Assembly: GCA_023134145.1 (NCBI GenBank)
Contig: JAGLUW010000013.1
Location: forward strand, 41,885-105,884
Length of the DNA: 64,000 nucleotides
Reading direction: 5' to 3'
Origin: Sulfuriflexus sp.
GTDB taxonomy: Bacteria; Pseudomonadota; Gammaproteobacteria; AKS1
A model generated the notes under the pieces. That model saw only the letters and a program-made list of their open reading frames with translations. It made no database searches and was not told the origin of the DNA. Position 1 is the stretch's first letter. Each line of letters begins with the position of its first letter. Below, one piece after another: positions 47,648-58,234 of this stretch. Position numbers and translations under genes: made by a program.

Positions 47648-48988
47648 ATGAAAAATTTATCATCACAAACATTGATTGTCGGGCTGGGTAAAACCGGCTT
47701 GTCCTGTGCGCGCTATCTTGCAGCACAAGGCGAATCATTTGTAGTGACGGACTCTAGAGCACAGCCTCCAGGTTTAGATGAACTAGTGAACGAATATCCA
47801 GAAACTCCAGTTCATGTCGGTGGTTTCCGTGAAAAAGATTTTTCTGCAGCAAACAGATTAGTACTGAGCCCAGGCGTGTCGCTACGTGATGAACATGTTG
47901 CTTCGGCTATGAGTCGTGGTGCAGAAGTGCTAGGTGATATTGAATTATTCGCACGTTCAGTAACCGCGCCGGTTATCGCGATTACGGGTACTAATGGTAA
48001 GAGCACGGTAACAACATTAGTTGCTGAAATGGCAAAAGCAGCAGGTAGCAAAGTACGTGTTGGTGGAAACCTAGGTATGCCAGCATTAGAACTGCTTGAT
48101 AGTGAAGATACAGATTTATATGTGCTTGAGTTGTCGAGTTTCCAATTAGAAACGACTCATAGCCTAGATGCGGTTGCCGCGGTGGTGTTGAACATTACAC
48201 CGGATCATATGGATCGTTACGACAGCGTAGAACATTACAGCAACACCAAGGCTACAATTTATCGTGGTACGGGCATCATGGTGATTAATAGTGATGATGT
48301 TGTTGTTAGTAAAATGATGGATTCGCAACGTCAAGTGATCAAATTCAGTTTACAACAGCCAAGTGCAGGTGAGTTTGGTGTGATCACTGAATCAAATACA
48401 CAGTGGTTAGCATTTGGTGAAAATAAATTATTGGCAACGACTGAGCTGAAAATTCCTGGTAGTCATAACCAATCAAATGCCCTAGCTGCTTTAGCACTGG
48501 GTCATGCGGTTGGTTTAGATATGGCGTCAATGATTGAAACATTAAAAGGTTTTACTGGTCTTGCTCATCGTAGTGAATGGGTCGCAGAACAAGATGGTGT
48601 GCGTTGGTTTAATGATTCCAAAGCAACCAATGTTGGAGCAACTGTTGCCGCGCTGCAAGGAATGCCAGGGCCACTTATTCTTATTGCGGGTGGTGATGGT
48701 AAGGCCGCTGATTTCTCAGAACTGCATGATGTAATTGCGAGTGAAACGCGTGATGTGATTTTACTGGGTCGTGATGCAGATAGTATTGAAAAAGTGATTA
48801 ATGGTGCAGTACCAGTACATCGTGCAACCGATATGCAAGATGCAGTTGGTATTGCTAATAAGATAGCAATATCAGGTGATAGTGTGTTGTTGTCACCGGC
48901 TTGTGCCAGTTTTGATATGTACAAAAATTATATAGAACGTGGTGATGATTTTGTACAAGCAGTGAAGCAGGAGGTGGCGCATGGCTAG
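47648..48988 (+). CDS. murD: UDP-MurNAc-L-alanine:D-glutamate ligase MurD
   Basis: Cytoplasmic Mur ligase of 446 residues. The N-domain binds the UDP substrate (IVGLGKTGLSCARYL); the P-loop is ITGTNGKSTVTTL; WFNDSKATNVGA and IAGGDGKAADF match the C-domain. It overlaps ftsW by 8 bp. Confidence 0.96.
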   Translation: MKNLSSQTLIVGLGKTGLSCARYLAAQGESFVVTDSRAQPPGLDELVNEYPETPVHVGGFREKDFSAANRLVLSPGVSLRDEHVASAMSRGAEVLGDIELFARSVTAPVIAITGTNGKSTVTTLVAEMAKAAGSKVRVGGNLGMPALELLDSEDTDLYVLELSSFQLETTHSLDAVAAVVLNITPDHMDRYDSVEHYSNTKATIYRGTGIMVINSDDVVVSKMMDSQRQVIKFSLQQPSAGEFGVITESNTQWLAFGENKLLATTELKIPGSHNQSNALAALALGHAVGLDMASMIETLKGFTGLAHRSEWVAEQDGVRWFNDSKATNVGATVAALQGMPGPLILIAGGDGKAADFSELHDVIASETRDVILLGRDADSIEKVINGAVPVHRATDMQDAVGIANKIAISGDSVLLSPACASFDMYKNYIERGDDFVQAVKQEVAHG

Positions 48989-50195
48989 TGCAGCAGGCCA
49001 AGCGATCCCGCGTACTTCACGTAAGCCTGTGCAACGTGTCGATACCGCAACCGCGCAGTTTGATTTGCCATTATTGATTGCGGTATTTGCATTGCTGGCC
49101 TTTGGTTTAACCATGGTGGGTTCAGCATCAATTGCGATAGCCGATAGAGAACTTGGCCAACCATTTTATTATCTAATCCGTCAGGCTATTTATGTTTGTC
49201 TTGGTGTGGGCATTGCTTCAGCGATTGTCTGGATACCACTTTATATGTGGGAACGCTTTAGTGCCTTACTATTAATTTCCGGCATATTGCTATTGGTCGT
49301 GGTTTTAGTGCCGGGCATAAGCCAAAGTATTAATGGCAGTACTCGCTGGTTATCACTTGGCATCATTAATCTACAGCCATCTGAGTTCATGAAGTTATTC
49401 GTCATTGTTTATTTGGCAGGGTATTTAGTTCGCCGCGGTGAAGAAGTGCGCACCAAAGTTTTAGGTTTCCTAAAACCAATGTTGATCTTAATGTTGATTG
49501 CGGTCTTGCTTCTGATGGAACCTGATCTAGGTGCTGCGGCCGTTATTTTCGCTACCGCACTTGGCATGATGTTTTTAGGCGGTGTGCGCCTATGGCAATT
49601 CGGTGTCTTATTGATGATGGTTTTATCTGCCATTGCAGTTTTAACGATTACATCACCTTATCGCTTAGAACGCGTAACTGCTTTCCTTAACCCTTGGGCA
49701 GATCCTTTTAATAGTGGTTTCCAATTAACTCAATCACTCATTGCCTTTGGTCGTGGTGAATGGTTTGGGCTTGGCTTAGGTAGCAGTATTCAAAAATTAT
49801 TTTATTTACCAGAAGCTCATACCGATTTTGTCTTCGCCGTATTAGCAGAAGAAACAGGTTTGTTTGGCAGTGTGTTGGTTGTGTCACTATTTGCATTTAT
49901 CGCATGGCGTGCTTTTAAGATTGCCAACAAAGCACAATATTTAGGTTTGCACTTCGCTGCTTATCTCGCGTTTGGTATTACCTTATGGTTGTGCATGCAG
50001 GCATTCATTAATATTGGCGTCAACATGGGCGTATTACCAACTAAGGGATTAACGCTGCCACTGATGAGTTACGGCGGCAGCAGCATGTTGGCCTCATGTA
50101 TGGCGATTGCATTACTGCTTCGCGTTGATATTGAAACGCGCATCGCTTGGTTAAGTTTTGCCGGTGTCAAAAGCGAGCGAGGTAGCCGCCGATGA
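48981..50195 (+). CDS. ftsW: Septal peptidoglycan glycosyltransferase FtsW
   Basis: SEDS-family polymerase of 404 residues with about ten helices. GSTRWLSLGIINLQPSEFMKL and FVFAVLAEETGLFG are SEDS signatures, and LPLMSYGGSS stands near the end. It works with FtsI in septal wall synthesis. The stop overlaps murG by 4 bp. Confidence 0.96.
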   Translation: MASAAGQAIPRTSRKPVQRVDTATAQFDLPLLIAVFALLAFGLTMVGSASIAIADRELGQPFYYLIRQAIYVCLGVGIASAIVWIPLYMWERFSALLLISGILLLVVVLVPGISQSINGSTRWLSLGIINLQPSEFMKLFVIVYLAGYLVRRGEEVRTKVLGFLKPMLILMLIAVLLLMEPDLGAAAVIFATALGMMFLGGVRLWQFGVLLMMVLSAIAVLTITSPYRLERVTAFLNPWADPFNSGFQLTQSLIAFGRGEWFGLGLGSSIQKLFYLPEAHTDFVFAVLAEETGLFGSVLVVSLFAFIAWRAFKIANKAQYLGLHFAAYLAFGITLWLCMQAFINIGVNMGVLPTKGLTLPLMSYGGSSMLASCMAIALLLRVDIETRIAWLSFAGVKSERGSRR

Positions 50196-51283
50196 TTACG
50201 GGTCAACAGCGCATCATGATCATGGCAGGTGGTACAGGCGGACATGTATTCCCTGCATTAGCTGTGGCGGAACAACTTCGTAGCGTGGGTGTCGATGTTA
50301 TTTGGTTAGGCACGGAACGTGGTATTGAATCACGTGTGGTACCTGCTGCTGGTATTGAATTTGCGACGATTCCTATTTCAGGTTTACGTGGCAAAGGACT
50401 TCTCGGCTGGGTACTTGCACCGCTAAAAATCACTTACGCGATTATTATGGCTGTGCGGCTTGTTATTAAATGGCGTCCACAGGCATTACTGGGCATGGGC
50501 GGTTTTGTAACTGGCCCTGGTGGGATCGCGGGTTGGTTATTACGCAAGCCAATATTAATTCATGAACAAAATGCCATTGCTGGAATGACAAATCGAATCT
50601 TGGCACGCTTTGCAAAAGTGGTAATGGAAGCCTTCCCTGGTGCCTTTTCCGCTAATTACTGTGCAAGACAAACAGGTAACCCAGTTCGTGCAGACATTAT
50701 GACAATCGCAGAACCCGATACACGTTTTGCTGAACGCGAAGGTGCTTTGCGCGTATTGATTGTCGGTGGCAGTTTGGGGGCTTCTATATTAAATAAAACA
50801 GTTCCAGCAGCAATTAAAGATTTTACTAAACAAGATATTGAAATTTGGCATCAAACCGGTCGATATGAATTAGAAGAAACACAGCAATATTACGCGGCAA
50901 CAAATATTGATGCCAAAGTAACCGCTTTCATTACCGACATGTCAGAGGCTTACCAATGGGCCGATTTGGTTATTTGTCGCGCAGGTGCGTTAACGGTAAC
51001 TGAGTTAGCCAGTGTTGGTGTTGCATCTATTCTTATTCCATTTCCACATGCGGTTGATGATCACCAAACTGCGAATGCACGTTTCCTTGAACATGCAGGG
51101 GCGGCTATGTTGATTCAACAAGAACGTTTTAATGCTGTTTGGCTTAGTGAGCGATTAAATGAATTTGTTGGTCGTCGTGAACGTTTACTTGCTATGGCGC
51201 AAGCAGCTCGTTCGCAAGCGCGAAATAACGCAACCAATGATGTATCGCAATTATGTATGCAAGCAATAAGGGGGACATTATGA
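50192..51283 (+). CDS. murG: Lipid II synthase MurG
   Basis: GT-B glycosyltransferase of 363 residues that adds GlcNAc to lipid I on the inner leaflet. The N-terminal loop is [46 protein letters not shown] binds the UDP-GlcNAc donor. The stop overlaps murC by 4 bp (ATGA). Confidence 0.97.
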   Translation: MITGQQRIMIMAGGTGGHVFPALAVAEQLRSVGVDVIWLGTERGIESRVVPAAGIEFATIPISGLRGKGLLGWVLAPLKITYAIIMAVRLVIKWRPQALLGMGGFVTGPGGIAGWLLRKPILIHEQNAIAGMTNRILARFAKVVMEAFPGAFSANYCARQTGNPVRADIMTIAEPDTRFAEREGALRVLIVGGSLGASILNKTVPAAIKDFTKQDIEIWHQTGRYELEETQQYYAATNIDAKVTAFITDMSEAYQWADLVICRAGALTVTELASVGVASILIPFPHAVDDHQTANARFLEHAGAAMLIQQERFNAVWLSERLNEFVGRRERLLAMAQAARSQARNNATNDVSQLCMQAIRGTL

Positions 51284-52737
51284 GCAAGGATGTCTCTATG
51301 CAAACAGAATTACCGCATGTGCATAGTCGTATGCAACATATGCGCAATATTCATTTTGTGGGTATTGGTGGCGCAGGCATGGGCGGCATTGCTGAAGTGA
51401 TGCTGAACCTAGGTTTTAATGTTTCGGGTTCGGATATACAAATGAACCCAATGGCAACACGGCTTAAAGATTTGGGTGCAACAATACATATTGGTCATCA
51501 GCAAGAAAATATTGCCGATGCACATGTGGTGGTTGTGTCAACGGCAATTGATTTGGAAAACCCAGAAATTATTGCCGCACATGAACGACGTATTCCAGTA
51601 GTACCAAGAGCCGAAATGCTTGCCGAGTTAATGCGCTTCCGTTATGGCATTGCAGTTGCGGGTACACACGGTAAGACAACCACTACCAGTCTTGTCGCAA
51701 GCATCATGGGTGAAGCAGGATTAGATCCAACATTCGTCATTGGTGGTCGATTAAACAGCGCTGGCGTACATGCGCGTTTAGGTGAAAGTGAATATCTGGT
51801 TGCCGAAGCCGATGAGAGTGATGCGTCATTTTTATATCTACAACCTGTGATTGCGATTGTTACCAATATCGATGCTGATCACATGGAAACCTATGGCGGT
51901 GATTTCCAACAGTTACGTCAGGCCTTTATTGATTTCTTACATCATTTGCCATTCTACGGTCTAGCTGTGCTTTGTCTTGATGATGAAGCGGTTCGAGACA
52001 TCATTCCTGAGTTGAGTCGTCCAGTGATGACTTATGGCGTACATCCAGATGCAGATCTGCGCTGTGAAAATTTAGTACAGGATGTTGCCGCAACCAGTTT
52101 CGATTTAATAAGAAAAGATAAGTCAGCGTTGAAAGTAACATTGAATCTTCCTGGTCAACACAATGTACTTAATGCAATGGCCGCGATTGCAATTGGTCTT
52201 GAGCTGGGTGCGAGTGATGAAGATGTTTGCGTTGCATTAGCCGGCTTTGAAGGCATTGGACGACGTTTCCAAATTAACGGTGACATAGTGACGAGTGCAG
52301 GCACGGTATTACATGTAGATGATTATGGTCATCATCCACGTGAGCTCGAAGTCACTATTGAAGCTGCAAAAGCCGCATGGCCTGATCGTCGCTTAGTCGT
52401 TGTCTTCCAGCCGCATCGTTACACACGAACAAGGGACCTATTTGAAGATTTCACCCGCGTGTTATCAAAAGTAGATGTGTTGTTAATGCTTGATGTCTAT
52501 GCCGCAAGTGAAACGCCAATAGCCGGTGCAGATTCTCGCAGCCTATGTCGCGCAATTAGAACGCGTGGTTCAGTTGATCCAGTACATGTAGAAAGCACCG
52601 ATGAACTGCATAACGCACTTGATGCCGTATTGAAACAAGATGACGTTTTATTAACTTTAGGCGCAGGCAATATTGGCGCTATCGCAGCAGAGCTTGAAGA
52701 AAAATTAGCGATTGTAACGGGAGGAAATGGCGCGTGA
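51280..52737 (+). CDS. murC: UDP-MurNAc-L-alanine ligase MurC
   Basis: Cytoplasmic ligase of 485 residues that adds L-Ala to UDP-MurNAc. N-terminal [16 protein letters not shown] and P-loop [14 protein letters not shown] are diagnostic. ATG 51280 overlaps the murG stop in ATGA and has a G-rich ribosome site (AGGGGGA) close before it; an ATG nine codons earlier is less likely. The stop codon overlaps a GTG that begins the small ORF between murC and murB. Confidence 0.96.
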   Translation: MSKDVSMQTELPHVHSRMQHMRNIHFVGIGGAGMGGIAEVMLNLGFNVSGSDIQMNPMATRLKDLGATIHIGHQQENIADAHVVVVSTAIDLENPEIIAAHERRIPVVPRAEMLAELMRFRYGIAVAGTHGKTTTTSLVASIMGEAGLDPTFVIGGRLNSAGVHARLGESEYLVAEADESDASFLYLQPVIAIVTNIDADHMETYGGDFQQLRQAFIDFLHHLPFYGLAVLCLDDEAVRDIIPELSRPVMTYGVHPDADLRCENLVQDVAATSFDLIRKDKSALKVTLNLPGQHNVLNAMAAIAIGLELGASDEDVCVALAGFEGIGRRFQINGDIVTSAGTVLHVDDYGHHPRELEVTIEAAKAAWPDRRLVVVFQPHRYTRTRDLFEDFTRVLSKVDVLLMLDVYAASETPIAGADSRSLCRAIRTRGSVDPVHVESTDELHNALDAVLKQDDVLLTLGAGNIGAIAAELEEKLAIVTGGNGA

Positions 52738-52889
52738 CTCATTACAAAATGAACAGTCTGCATCTTGGTTGTGGAGAATCATTATCGACGCTTTACCGTC
52801 GCAGTGAATCATTGAAGGCACAACGCCAGAATCGCGTAGCGAAAACAGTGACAAGCAAGAAAGCGAAATCACCGAGGCAAACACGGTAA
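52734..52889 (+). CDS. Small basic ORF between murC and murB, unrecognised
   Basis: A 51-codon frame beginning GTG 52734, which overlaps the murC stop in GTGA just as the other dcw junctions do. GGAGG lies nine bases upstream of the GTG. An internal ATG at 52749 would give 46 residues. The product starts [20 protein letters not shown] and ends in a Lys/Arg/Ser/Thr-rich tail ([16 protein letters not shown]); no helix strong enough for a membrane is seen. It is in a different frame from both murC and murB and ends 2 bp before murB. Real translation is likely from the signals; function unknown. Confidence 0.5.
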   Translation: MTHYKMNSLHLGCGESLSTLYRRSESLKAQRQNRVAKTVTSKKAKSPRQTR

Positions 52890-52891
52890 TT

Positions 52892-53791
52892 ATGATGACT
52901 GCTCATCAACAAACAACTTGGCAGGGTGAACTTCGTCGTGACGAACCGATGACGAAGCACACTAGCTGGCGTGTTGGTGGTACGGCAGATAATTACTATC
53001 GACCAGTAGATCTTGATGATCTTAGTCTATTTCTTGCTGAGCTTGCAGAAGATGAAAAACTAACGTGGGTTGGTTTGGGTAGCAATCTATTGGTTCGTGA
53101 TGGTGGCATTAGAGGCACGGTGATTAGCACCAGCGGCATGTTGAATAACATATCGCTGCAACAAGAAAATACGCTTTATGTTGAAGCAGGTGTTAGTTGC
53201 GCCAAGGTGGCACGCTTTGCGGCAAAACAGAATTTAACCGGTGCAGAATTCCTCGCAGGAATCCCCGGCACCATGGGTGGCGCATTGGCAATGAATGCGG
53301 GCGCCTTTGGTGGTGAAACGTGGGACAAGGTTGAGCAAGTAACAACAATCTCAAATCAGGGAAAATGCACGTTACGTGAACCTAATGAATATAAGGTGGG
53401 TTACCGAAGTGTGATTGGTCCACGAAATGAATGGTTTGTTGCAACAACACTTAAATTAGAAGAGGGCGATGTAAAAGTCGGCCAAGCAAAGATTAAAAAA
53501 CTATTGTCACAACGCGGTGCAACACAACCAACCAGTCAACCAAGTTGTGGCTCAGTGTTTCGTAATCCAGATAATGATCATGCTGCGCGATTGATTGAAG
53601 TATCCGGTTTGAAAGGCACTTGTATTGGTGGAGCTTGCGTATCAGAGAAGCATGCCAACTTTATTATTAATACCGGCACAGCAACCGCAGCAGATATTGA
53701 AGCATTAATTGAAAAGGTTGCTGAAATAGTTAAGCAACAACATGGAATCGAATTACATCGCGAAGCACATATTATTGGTGAGGCCATATGA
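52892..53791 (+). CDS. murB: UDP-N-acetylenolpyruvoylglucosamine reductase MurB
   Basis: FAD enzyme of 299 residues that reduces the MurA product to UDP-MurNAc. FAD-binding GLGSNLLVRDGGIRG and FLAGIPGTMGGALAMNAGA are present; SCGSVFRNP supplies the catalytic Ser. The size resembles the shorter MurB subtype and not the E. coli 342-residue form. Two tandem ATGs occur; the first is used here. It overlaps ddlB by 4 bp. Confidence 0.96.
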   Translation: MMTAHQQTTWQGELRRDEPMTKHTSWRVGGTADNYYRPVDLDDLSLFLAELAEDEKLTWVGLGSNLLVRDGGIRGTVISTSGMLNNISLQQENTLYVEAGVSCAKVARFAAKQNLTGAEFLAGIPGTMGGALAMNAGAFGGETWDKVEQVTTISNQGKCTLREPNEYKVGYRSVIGPRNEWFVATTLKLEEGDVKVGQAKIKKLLSQRGATQPTSQPSCGSVFRNPDNDHAARLIEVSGLKGTCIGGACVSEKHANFIINTGTATAADIEALIEKVAEIVKQQHGIELHREAHIIGEAI

Positions 53792-54729
53792 GTCAAATCG
53801 CTAACAATAACTCTGTGCAGTTTGGCAAAGTTGCCGTGTTAATGGGTGGCTTGTCAGCAGAGCGTGATATTTCATTGTTAACAGGCAAGGCCGTATTAAC
53901 CGCGTTGTTAGAAAAAGGTATTGATGCTCACGCGATTGATGCCGGTGAGGATGTGATTGAACAAATAATGAAAGGTCATTACGACAGGGTTTTTATCGCA
54001 CTGCATGGGCGTGGTGGTGAAGATGGTCAGATTCAAGGAGCCTTAGATACATTGGGTTTGCCATACACAGGTAGCAAAGTGCTTGGCTCGGCTTTGTCGA
54101 TGGATAAATTACGTTGTAAGCAATTGTGGCAGTCATTGGGCTTAGCAACACCAGCATGGAAAATGCTGGCAAGTAATGATGATTTACACAGTGTTGATGA
54201 ATTGGTCTTGCCCGTGATGATTAAGCCAGCTCATGAAGGTTCAAGCATTGGCATGAGTAAAGTAAATAATACAGATGACTTAGAAGCCGCATGGAATGAT
54301 GCGATCAAATACGATGATTCGGTTCTTGCAGAAGAATTTATTAGTGGCGATGAATATACAGTAGCCATTCTTGCTGGTGATGCACTGCCAGTGATTAAGC
54401 TGGAAACAGATAATGATTTTTATGATTTTGATGCGAAATACCAATCAGAGAATACGCGTTACTTGTGTCCCTGTGGTTTATCAGAACAAGATGAAAAGCA
54501 GCTTCAAGCACTTGCAGTAAAGGCATTTAATGCAGCAGGGGCAAGTGGCTGGGGAAGAGTTGATCTCATGCGTGATGGACAAGGCCAGTCTTGGTTGATT
54601 GAAGTGAACACGGTACCAGGCATGACGAGTCATAGCTTAGTACCGATGGCCGCGAAGGCAGCAGGAATGAGTTTTGCTGATTTGGTAAGCAATATCCTAG
54701 AAACCAGTATCGAAGCGGTGGCGGTATGA
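53788..54729 (+). CDS. ddlB: D-alanine-D-alanine ligase DdlB
   Basis: ATP-grasp ligase of 313 residues that makes the D-Ala-D-Ala dipeptide used by MurF. VLMGGLSAERDISLLTG, ALHGRGGEDGQIQG and IEVNTVPGMTSHSL are family motifs. It overlaps murB and ftsQ by 4 bp each. Confidence 0.96.
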   Translation: MSQIANNNSVQFGKVAVLMGGLSAERDISLLTGKAVLTALLEKGIDAHAIDAGEDVIEQIMKGHYDRVFIALHGRGGEDGQIQGALDTLGLPYTGSKVLGSALSMDKLRCKQLWQSLGLATPAWKMLASNDDLHSVDELVLPVMIKPAHEGSSIGMSKVNNTDDLEAAWNDAIKYDDSVLAEEFISGDEYTVAILAGDALPVIKLETDNDFYDFDAKYQSENTRYLCPCGLSEQDEKQLQALAVKAFNAAGASGWGRVDLMRDGQGQSWLIEVNTVPGMTSHSLVPMAAKAAGMSFADLVSNILETSIEAVAV

Positions 54730-55508
54730 TGGCGCGCAAGAAAAATAATAAATTGCATAGCGAACGTCGCGCAGAGAACCGTGCTGTGGTGCACTTCCTA
54801 TTAAGTGGTGCTGCTGGAGTGGTGGTGCTGGCATTGGTTGTATGGGGTGTCTTGGAAGTTCAGGCTGCTGATACTTTGCCAATTCGTAATGTCGAAGTAC
54901 GCAGTGAATTTAATAAAGTGACAGAGAAACAGATTCAAGCCGTGATTGCTCAGAATGAACTGAATGGTTTTTTCAGTACTGATGTTGATGCAATAACCAA
55001 TGACATGAGAGAAATACCGTGGCTTGAAACGATTACGATACGCAGAGTTTGGCCTGATACATTGCAATTAACCGTTACAGAAAAAAAGGCGATTGCTCTC
55101 TGGAATGATTCAGCGCTATTAGCGGTTGATGGCACGGTATTTAGCCCTGAGGTAGAAAGCTACCCACAAGACTTACCAAAATTAACTGGGCCAATGGGAA
55201 CGCAAGCTAATTTGTTAAAAAATTACATAAGCATGGCAGCAAGTTTACAAACACTAAATTTGCAAATTAATGAATTAAGCATGGACGAACGTAGAGCATG
55301 GTCGGTGAAGCTTGATATCGGAATTGTCTTGAACCTAGGACGCAAAAAAACAAATCAACGTTTGCAGCGATTTGTGAAGATCTACAAAGATCTTGCTGTA
55401 GCGAATACAGAAAAAGCGGCGGTTGTTGATCTTCGTTATACAAATGGCTTCGCAATTCGTTGGGAAAATAGTTTAAAACAAACTGCGTTAAAGGCGCAGT
55501 TAGGATAA
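54726..55508 (+). CDS. ftsQ: Cell division protein FtsQ
   Basis: Bitopic divisome protein of 260 residues: basic cytoplasmic N-terminus, a transmembrane helix (about 26-46), a POTRA domain (PIRNVEVRSEFNKVTEKQI) and the FtsQ domain (WPDTLQLTVTEKKAIALWN). It bridges FtsA-side and FtsBL. Starts in ATGATG overlapping the ddlB stop. Confidence 0.94.
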   Translation: MMARKKNNKLHSERRAENRAVVHFLLSGAAGVVVLALVVWGVLEVQAADTLPIRNVEVRSEFNKVTEKQIQAVIAQNELNGFFSTDVDAITNDMREIPWLETITIRRVWPDTLQLTVTEKKAIALWNDSALLAVDGTVFSPEVESYPQDLPKLTGPMGTQANLLKNYISMAASLQTLNLQINELSMDERRAWSVKLDIGIVLNLGRKKTNQRLQRFVKIYKDLAVANTEKAAVVDLRYTNGFAIRWENSLKQTALKAQLG

Positions 55509-55514
55509 GTATTT

Positions 55515-56750
55515 ATGTCCAGAAAAACAGAGAAAAATTTAATTGTAGGACTTGATATTGGCACGTCGAAGATTGTGGCGATTGTCGGTGAGATCACTGA
55601 CGAAAACACAATTGAGATTATCGGTATTGGTTCGCATGTATCACGTGGTTTAAAGAAAGGCGTGGTCGTAAATATTGAGTCAACCGTGCAATCGATTCAG
55701 CGCGCAGTTGAAGAAGCGGAATTGATGGCGGGCTGCCAAATTAATTCGGTATACACCGGTATTGCTGGTAGTCACATCCGTAGCATGAACTCGCACGGGA
55801 TTGTTGCTATTAAAGATAAGGAAGTGACACCGACTGATGTTGATCGCGTGATTGATGCTGCACGGGCAGTTGCTATCCCTGCCGATCAACGTGTGCTGCA
55901 TGTGTTACCACAAGAATTCATTATTGATAACCAAGAAGGTATTAAAGAACCCGTTGGTATGTCAGGTGTTCGGCTTGAAGCGAAGGTGCATTTAATTAGT
56001 GGTGCAATGAGCGCCGCACAAAACATCCTTAAATGTGTTCGCCGCTGTGGTTTAGAGGTTGATGACATTATTTTGGAACAACTTGCATCAAGTCATTCAG
56101 TGTTAACTGAAGATGAAATGGAGCTAGGCGTTTGTTTGGTTGATATTGGTGGCGGCACAACAGACATCGCGGTATTTACCGAAGGTGCAATACGCCACAC
56201 CGCGGTTATTCCAATTGCCGGTGATCAAGTGACTAACGATATTGCGGTGGCACTTCGTACGCCGACACAATATGCCGAAGAAATAAAAATTAAATATGCC
56301 TGTGCCTTAACGCAACTTGCTGGTGCAGAAGAAACCATTGAAGTGCCAAGTGTGGGTGACCGCCCACCACGTCGTTTAACGAGACAAACATTGGCCGAAG
56401 TCGTTGAACCTCGTTATGAGGAGTTAATTACTTTAATACAATCAGAATTACGTCGCAGTGGTTTCGAAGATCTTGTCGCAGCAGGCATTGTATTAACAGG
56501 CGGCACATCAAAGATGGAAGGTGTAGTGGAATTAGCAGAAGAAATTTTCCATATGCCAGTGCGCTTAGGCGTACCGCATAGCGTCTCGGGTTTAGTTGAT
56601 GTTGTACGTAATCCGATTCATGCAACAGGTGTTGGATTATTGTTGTTTGGTCATGAACAGCGCAAGACGGGAAGCTTAGATGCCTTGTCTACAGGCGATG
56701 TAAATGCGGTTTGGCAGCGAATGAAAAGTTGGTTTCAAGGAAATTTCTAA
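55515..56750 (+). CDS. ftsA: Cell division protein FtsA
   Basis: Actin-like ATPase of 411 residues that tethers FtsZ to the membrane. GLDIGTSKIVAIVG and VDIGGGTTDIAVF are phosphate-binding loops; the 1C domain lies between about 85 and 165; a C-terminal amphipathic helix (VWQRMKSWFQGNF) is the membrane anchor. It lies 6 bp after ftsQ. Confidence 0.97.
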   Translation: MSRKTEKNLIVGLDIGTSKIVAIVGEITDENTIEIIGIGSHVSRGLKKGVVVNIESTVQSIQRAVEEAELMAGCQINSVYTGIAGSHIRSMNSHGIVAIKDKEVTPTDVDRVIDAARAVAIPADQRVLHVLPQEFIIDNQEGIKEPVGMSGVRLEAKVHLISGAMSAAQNILKCVRRCGLEVDDIILEQLASSHSVLTEDEMELGVCLVDIGGGTTDIAVFTEGAIRHTAVIPIAGDQVTNDIAVALRTPTQYAEEIKIKYACALTQLAGAEETIEVPSVGDRPPRRLTRQTLAEVVEPRYEELITLIQSELRRSGFEDLVAAGIVLTGGTSKMEGVVELAEEIFHMPVRLGVPHSVSGLVDVVRNPIHATGVGLLLFGHEQRKTGSLDALSTGDVNAVWQRMKSWFQGNF

Positions 56751-56779
56751 GGTGATTATTTTAAAAGTTACCATAGAGG

Positions 56780-56807
56780 TTGTTATTAATAAAAGTAGTT
56801 TTATAAA
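56780..56807 (+). promoter_or_regulatory. Candidate ftsZ-proximal promoter
   Basis: TTGTTA (56780-56785), 16-bp spacing and TATAAA (56802-56807) lie in the only gap of the ftsQAZ region. The start would fall near 56814 and keep the GGAGGGG ribosome site of ftsZ. A moderate match in AT-rich sequence. Confidence 0.4.
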
Positions 56808-56832
56808 ATAGTTATTAACTGGAGGGGCGAGT

Positions 56833-57999
56833 ATGTTTGAATTAATGGATGCGTATAGTCAAAACGCGGTAATTAAAGTGATTGGTGTTGGTGGCGGTGG
56901 TGGTAATGCTGTCGAACACATGGTCTGTGCTGATATAGAAGGTGTCGACTTTGTCTGCGCCAATACAGATGCACAAGCGTTGAAGAATTCTTCAGCAAAA
57001 ACCATGTTACAACTTGGTACTTCAATTACCAAAGGACTCGGTGCAGGGGCTAACCCTGAAATTGGTCGTGATTCAGCGATGGAAGATCGTGATCGCATTC
57101 GCGAAGTAATTGAAGGTGCGGATATGTTGTTTATCACGGCTGGCATGGGTGGCGGTACAGGTACAGGTGCGGCACCAGTGATTGCTGAGATTGCAAAAGA
57201 AATGGGTATCTTAACGGTTGCCGTTATTACCCGACCATTTTCTTTTGAAGGAAATAAGCGTAGTAAAATTGCAGCAGATGGCATTAAAGAATTATCTGCA
57301 AATGTCGACTCGCTTATTACGATTCCAAATGAAAAATTATTGTCAGAGCTGGGTAAGAACGTCAGCTTGCTTGATGCCTTTAAAGCGGCCAATGATGTTT
57401 TATTGGGCGCAGTTCAAGGTATTGCTGAACTGATTACTCGTCCTGGTCTTATCAATGTCGATTTTGCGGATGTACGTACTGTGATGTCGGAAATGGGTAT
57501 GGCAATGATGGGTTCAGCAGTTGCCCGTGGCGAAGGTCGCGCTGCAATTGCAGCAGAACAAGCAGTGGGTAGTCCATTACTTGAAGACATTAATTTGTCT
57601 GGCGCACGCGGTATCTTGGTTAACATTACTGCGGGTTTGGATTTGACGATTGGTGAATTTGAAGAAGTGGGTCAAACCATTAAACAATTCGCTTCTGATA
57701 ATGCCACGGTTGTTGTTGGTACTGTTATTGATCCAGAGTTAACGGATGAATTACGAGTGACGGTTGTTGCAACAGGATTAGGTTCGTTGCAAAAATCTCA
57801 GTTACCTCGTGATGAAGCGCCGCTTCGAGTTGTTGATACGGAAGAAACAATAGCAGTTTCTGATGAACCTGATTATCAAATGTTGTCACGTCCAACGGTG
57901 TTGCGTAAGCAAGCTTCTAGTGACAATACGGCAGTGGACGAAGGCGATGATTTGGAATATTTGGATATTCCTGCTTTCTTGCGTCGCCAAGCTGACTAA
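56833..57999 (+). CDS. ftsZ: Cell division protein FtsZ
   Basis: Tubulin-like GTPase of 388 residues that forms the Z ring. The tubulin signature GGGTGTG is at 106-112 and NTDAQAL at 44-50. The C-terminal conserved peptide reads [14 protein letters not shown], the binding site for FtsA and ZipA. A strong GGAGG precedes the start. It ends the dcw cluster and is followed by a strong terminator. Confidence 0.98.
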   Translation: MFELMDAYSQNAVIKVIGVGGGGGNAVEHMVCADIEGVDFVCANTDAQALKNSSAKTMLQLGTSITKGLGAGANPEIGRDSAMEDRDRIREVIEGADMLFITAGMGGGTGTGAAPVIAEIAKEMGILTVAVITRPFSFEGNKRSKIAADGIKELSANVDSLITIPNEKLLSELGKNVSLLDAFKAANDVLLGAVQGIAELITRPGLINVDFADVRTVMSEMGMAMMGSAVARGEGRAAIAAEQAVGSPLLEDINLSGARGILVNITAGLDLTIGEFEEVGQTIKQFASDNATVVVGTVIDPELTDELRVTVVATGLGSLQKSQLPRDEAPLRVVDTEETIAVSDEPDYQMLSRPTVLRKQASSDNTAVDEGDDLEYLDIPAFLRRQAD

Positions 58000-58047
58000 T
58001 GGCAGGATTTTTAGTCTCGTATTAGTTATGCCGTAGTATTTAAGGCC

Positions 58048-58093
58048 TATGTCACGACGGACTCGCCCCCGTCGTGGCATAGTGTCTTTTTCC
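58048..58093 (+). terminator. Rho-independent terminator of the dcw cluster
   Basis: TATGTCACGACGG (58048-58060) pairs with CCGTCGTGGCATA (58069-58081), 13 pairs with one G-T wobble and an 8-base loop, followed by a T-rich tail. Lies 49 bp after the ftsZ stop, the strongest terminator in the window. Confidence 0.92.
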
Positions 58094-58234
58094 TTTATAT
58101 CAGTGTGTTATATCCCTTTTGTGAGCAAGGTCACTATGCATAGGTTTAAGCCCTGTGCTATTATCTATATATATTTAAGCACTATTTACCTTTTATAGCC
58201 GCCAAGATGAACTAAGCAATTGAAATATAAGAAA

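Noticed and set aside
56859..57392. Open frame of 177 codons antisense to ftsZ
   Set aside because: Reverse of the highly conserved GTPase domain; the product is Pro/Ser/Ile-rich with no signals.
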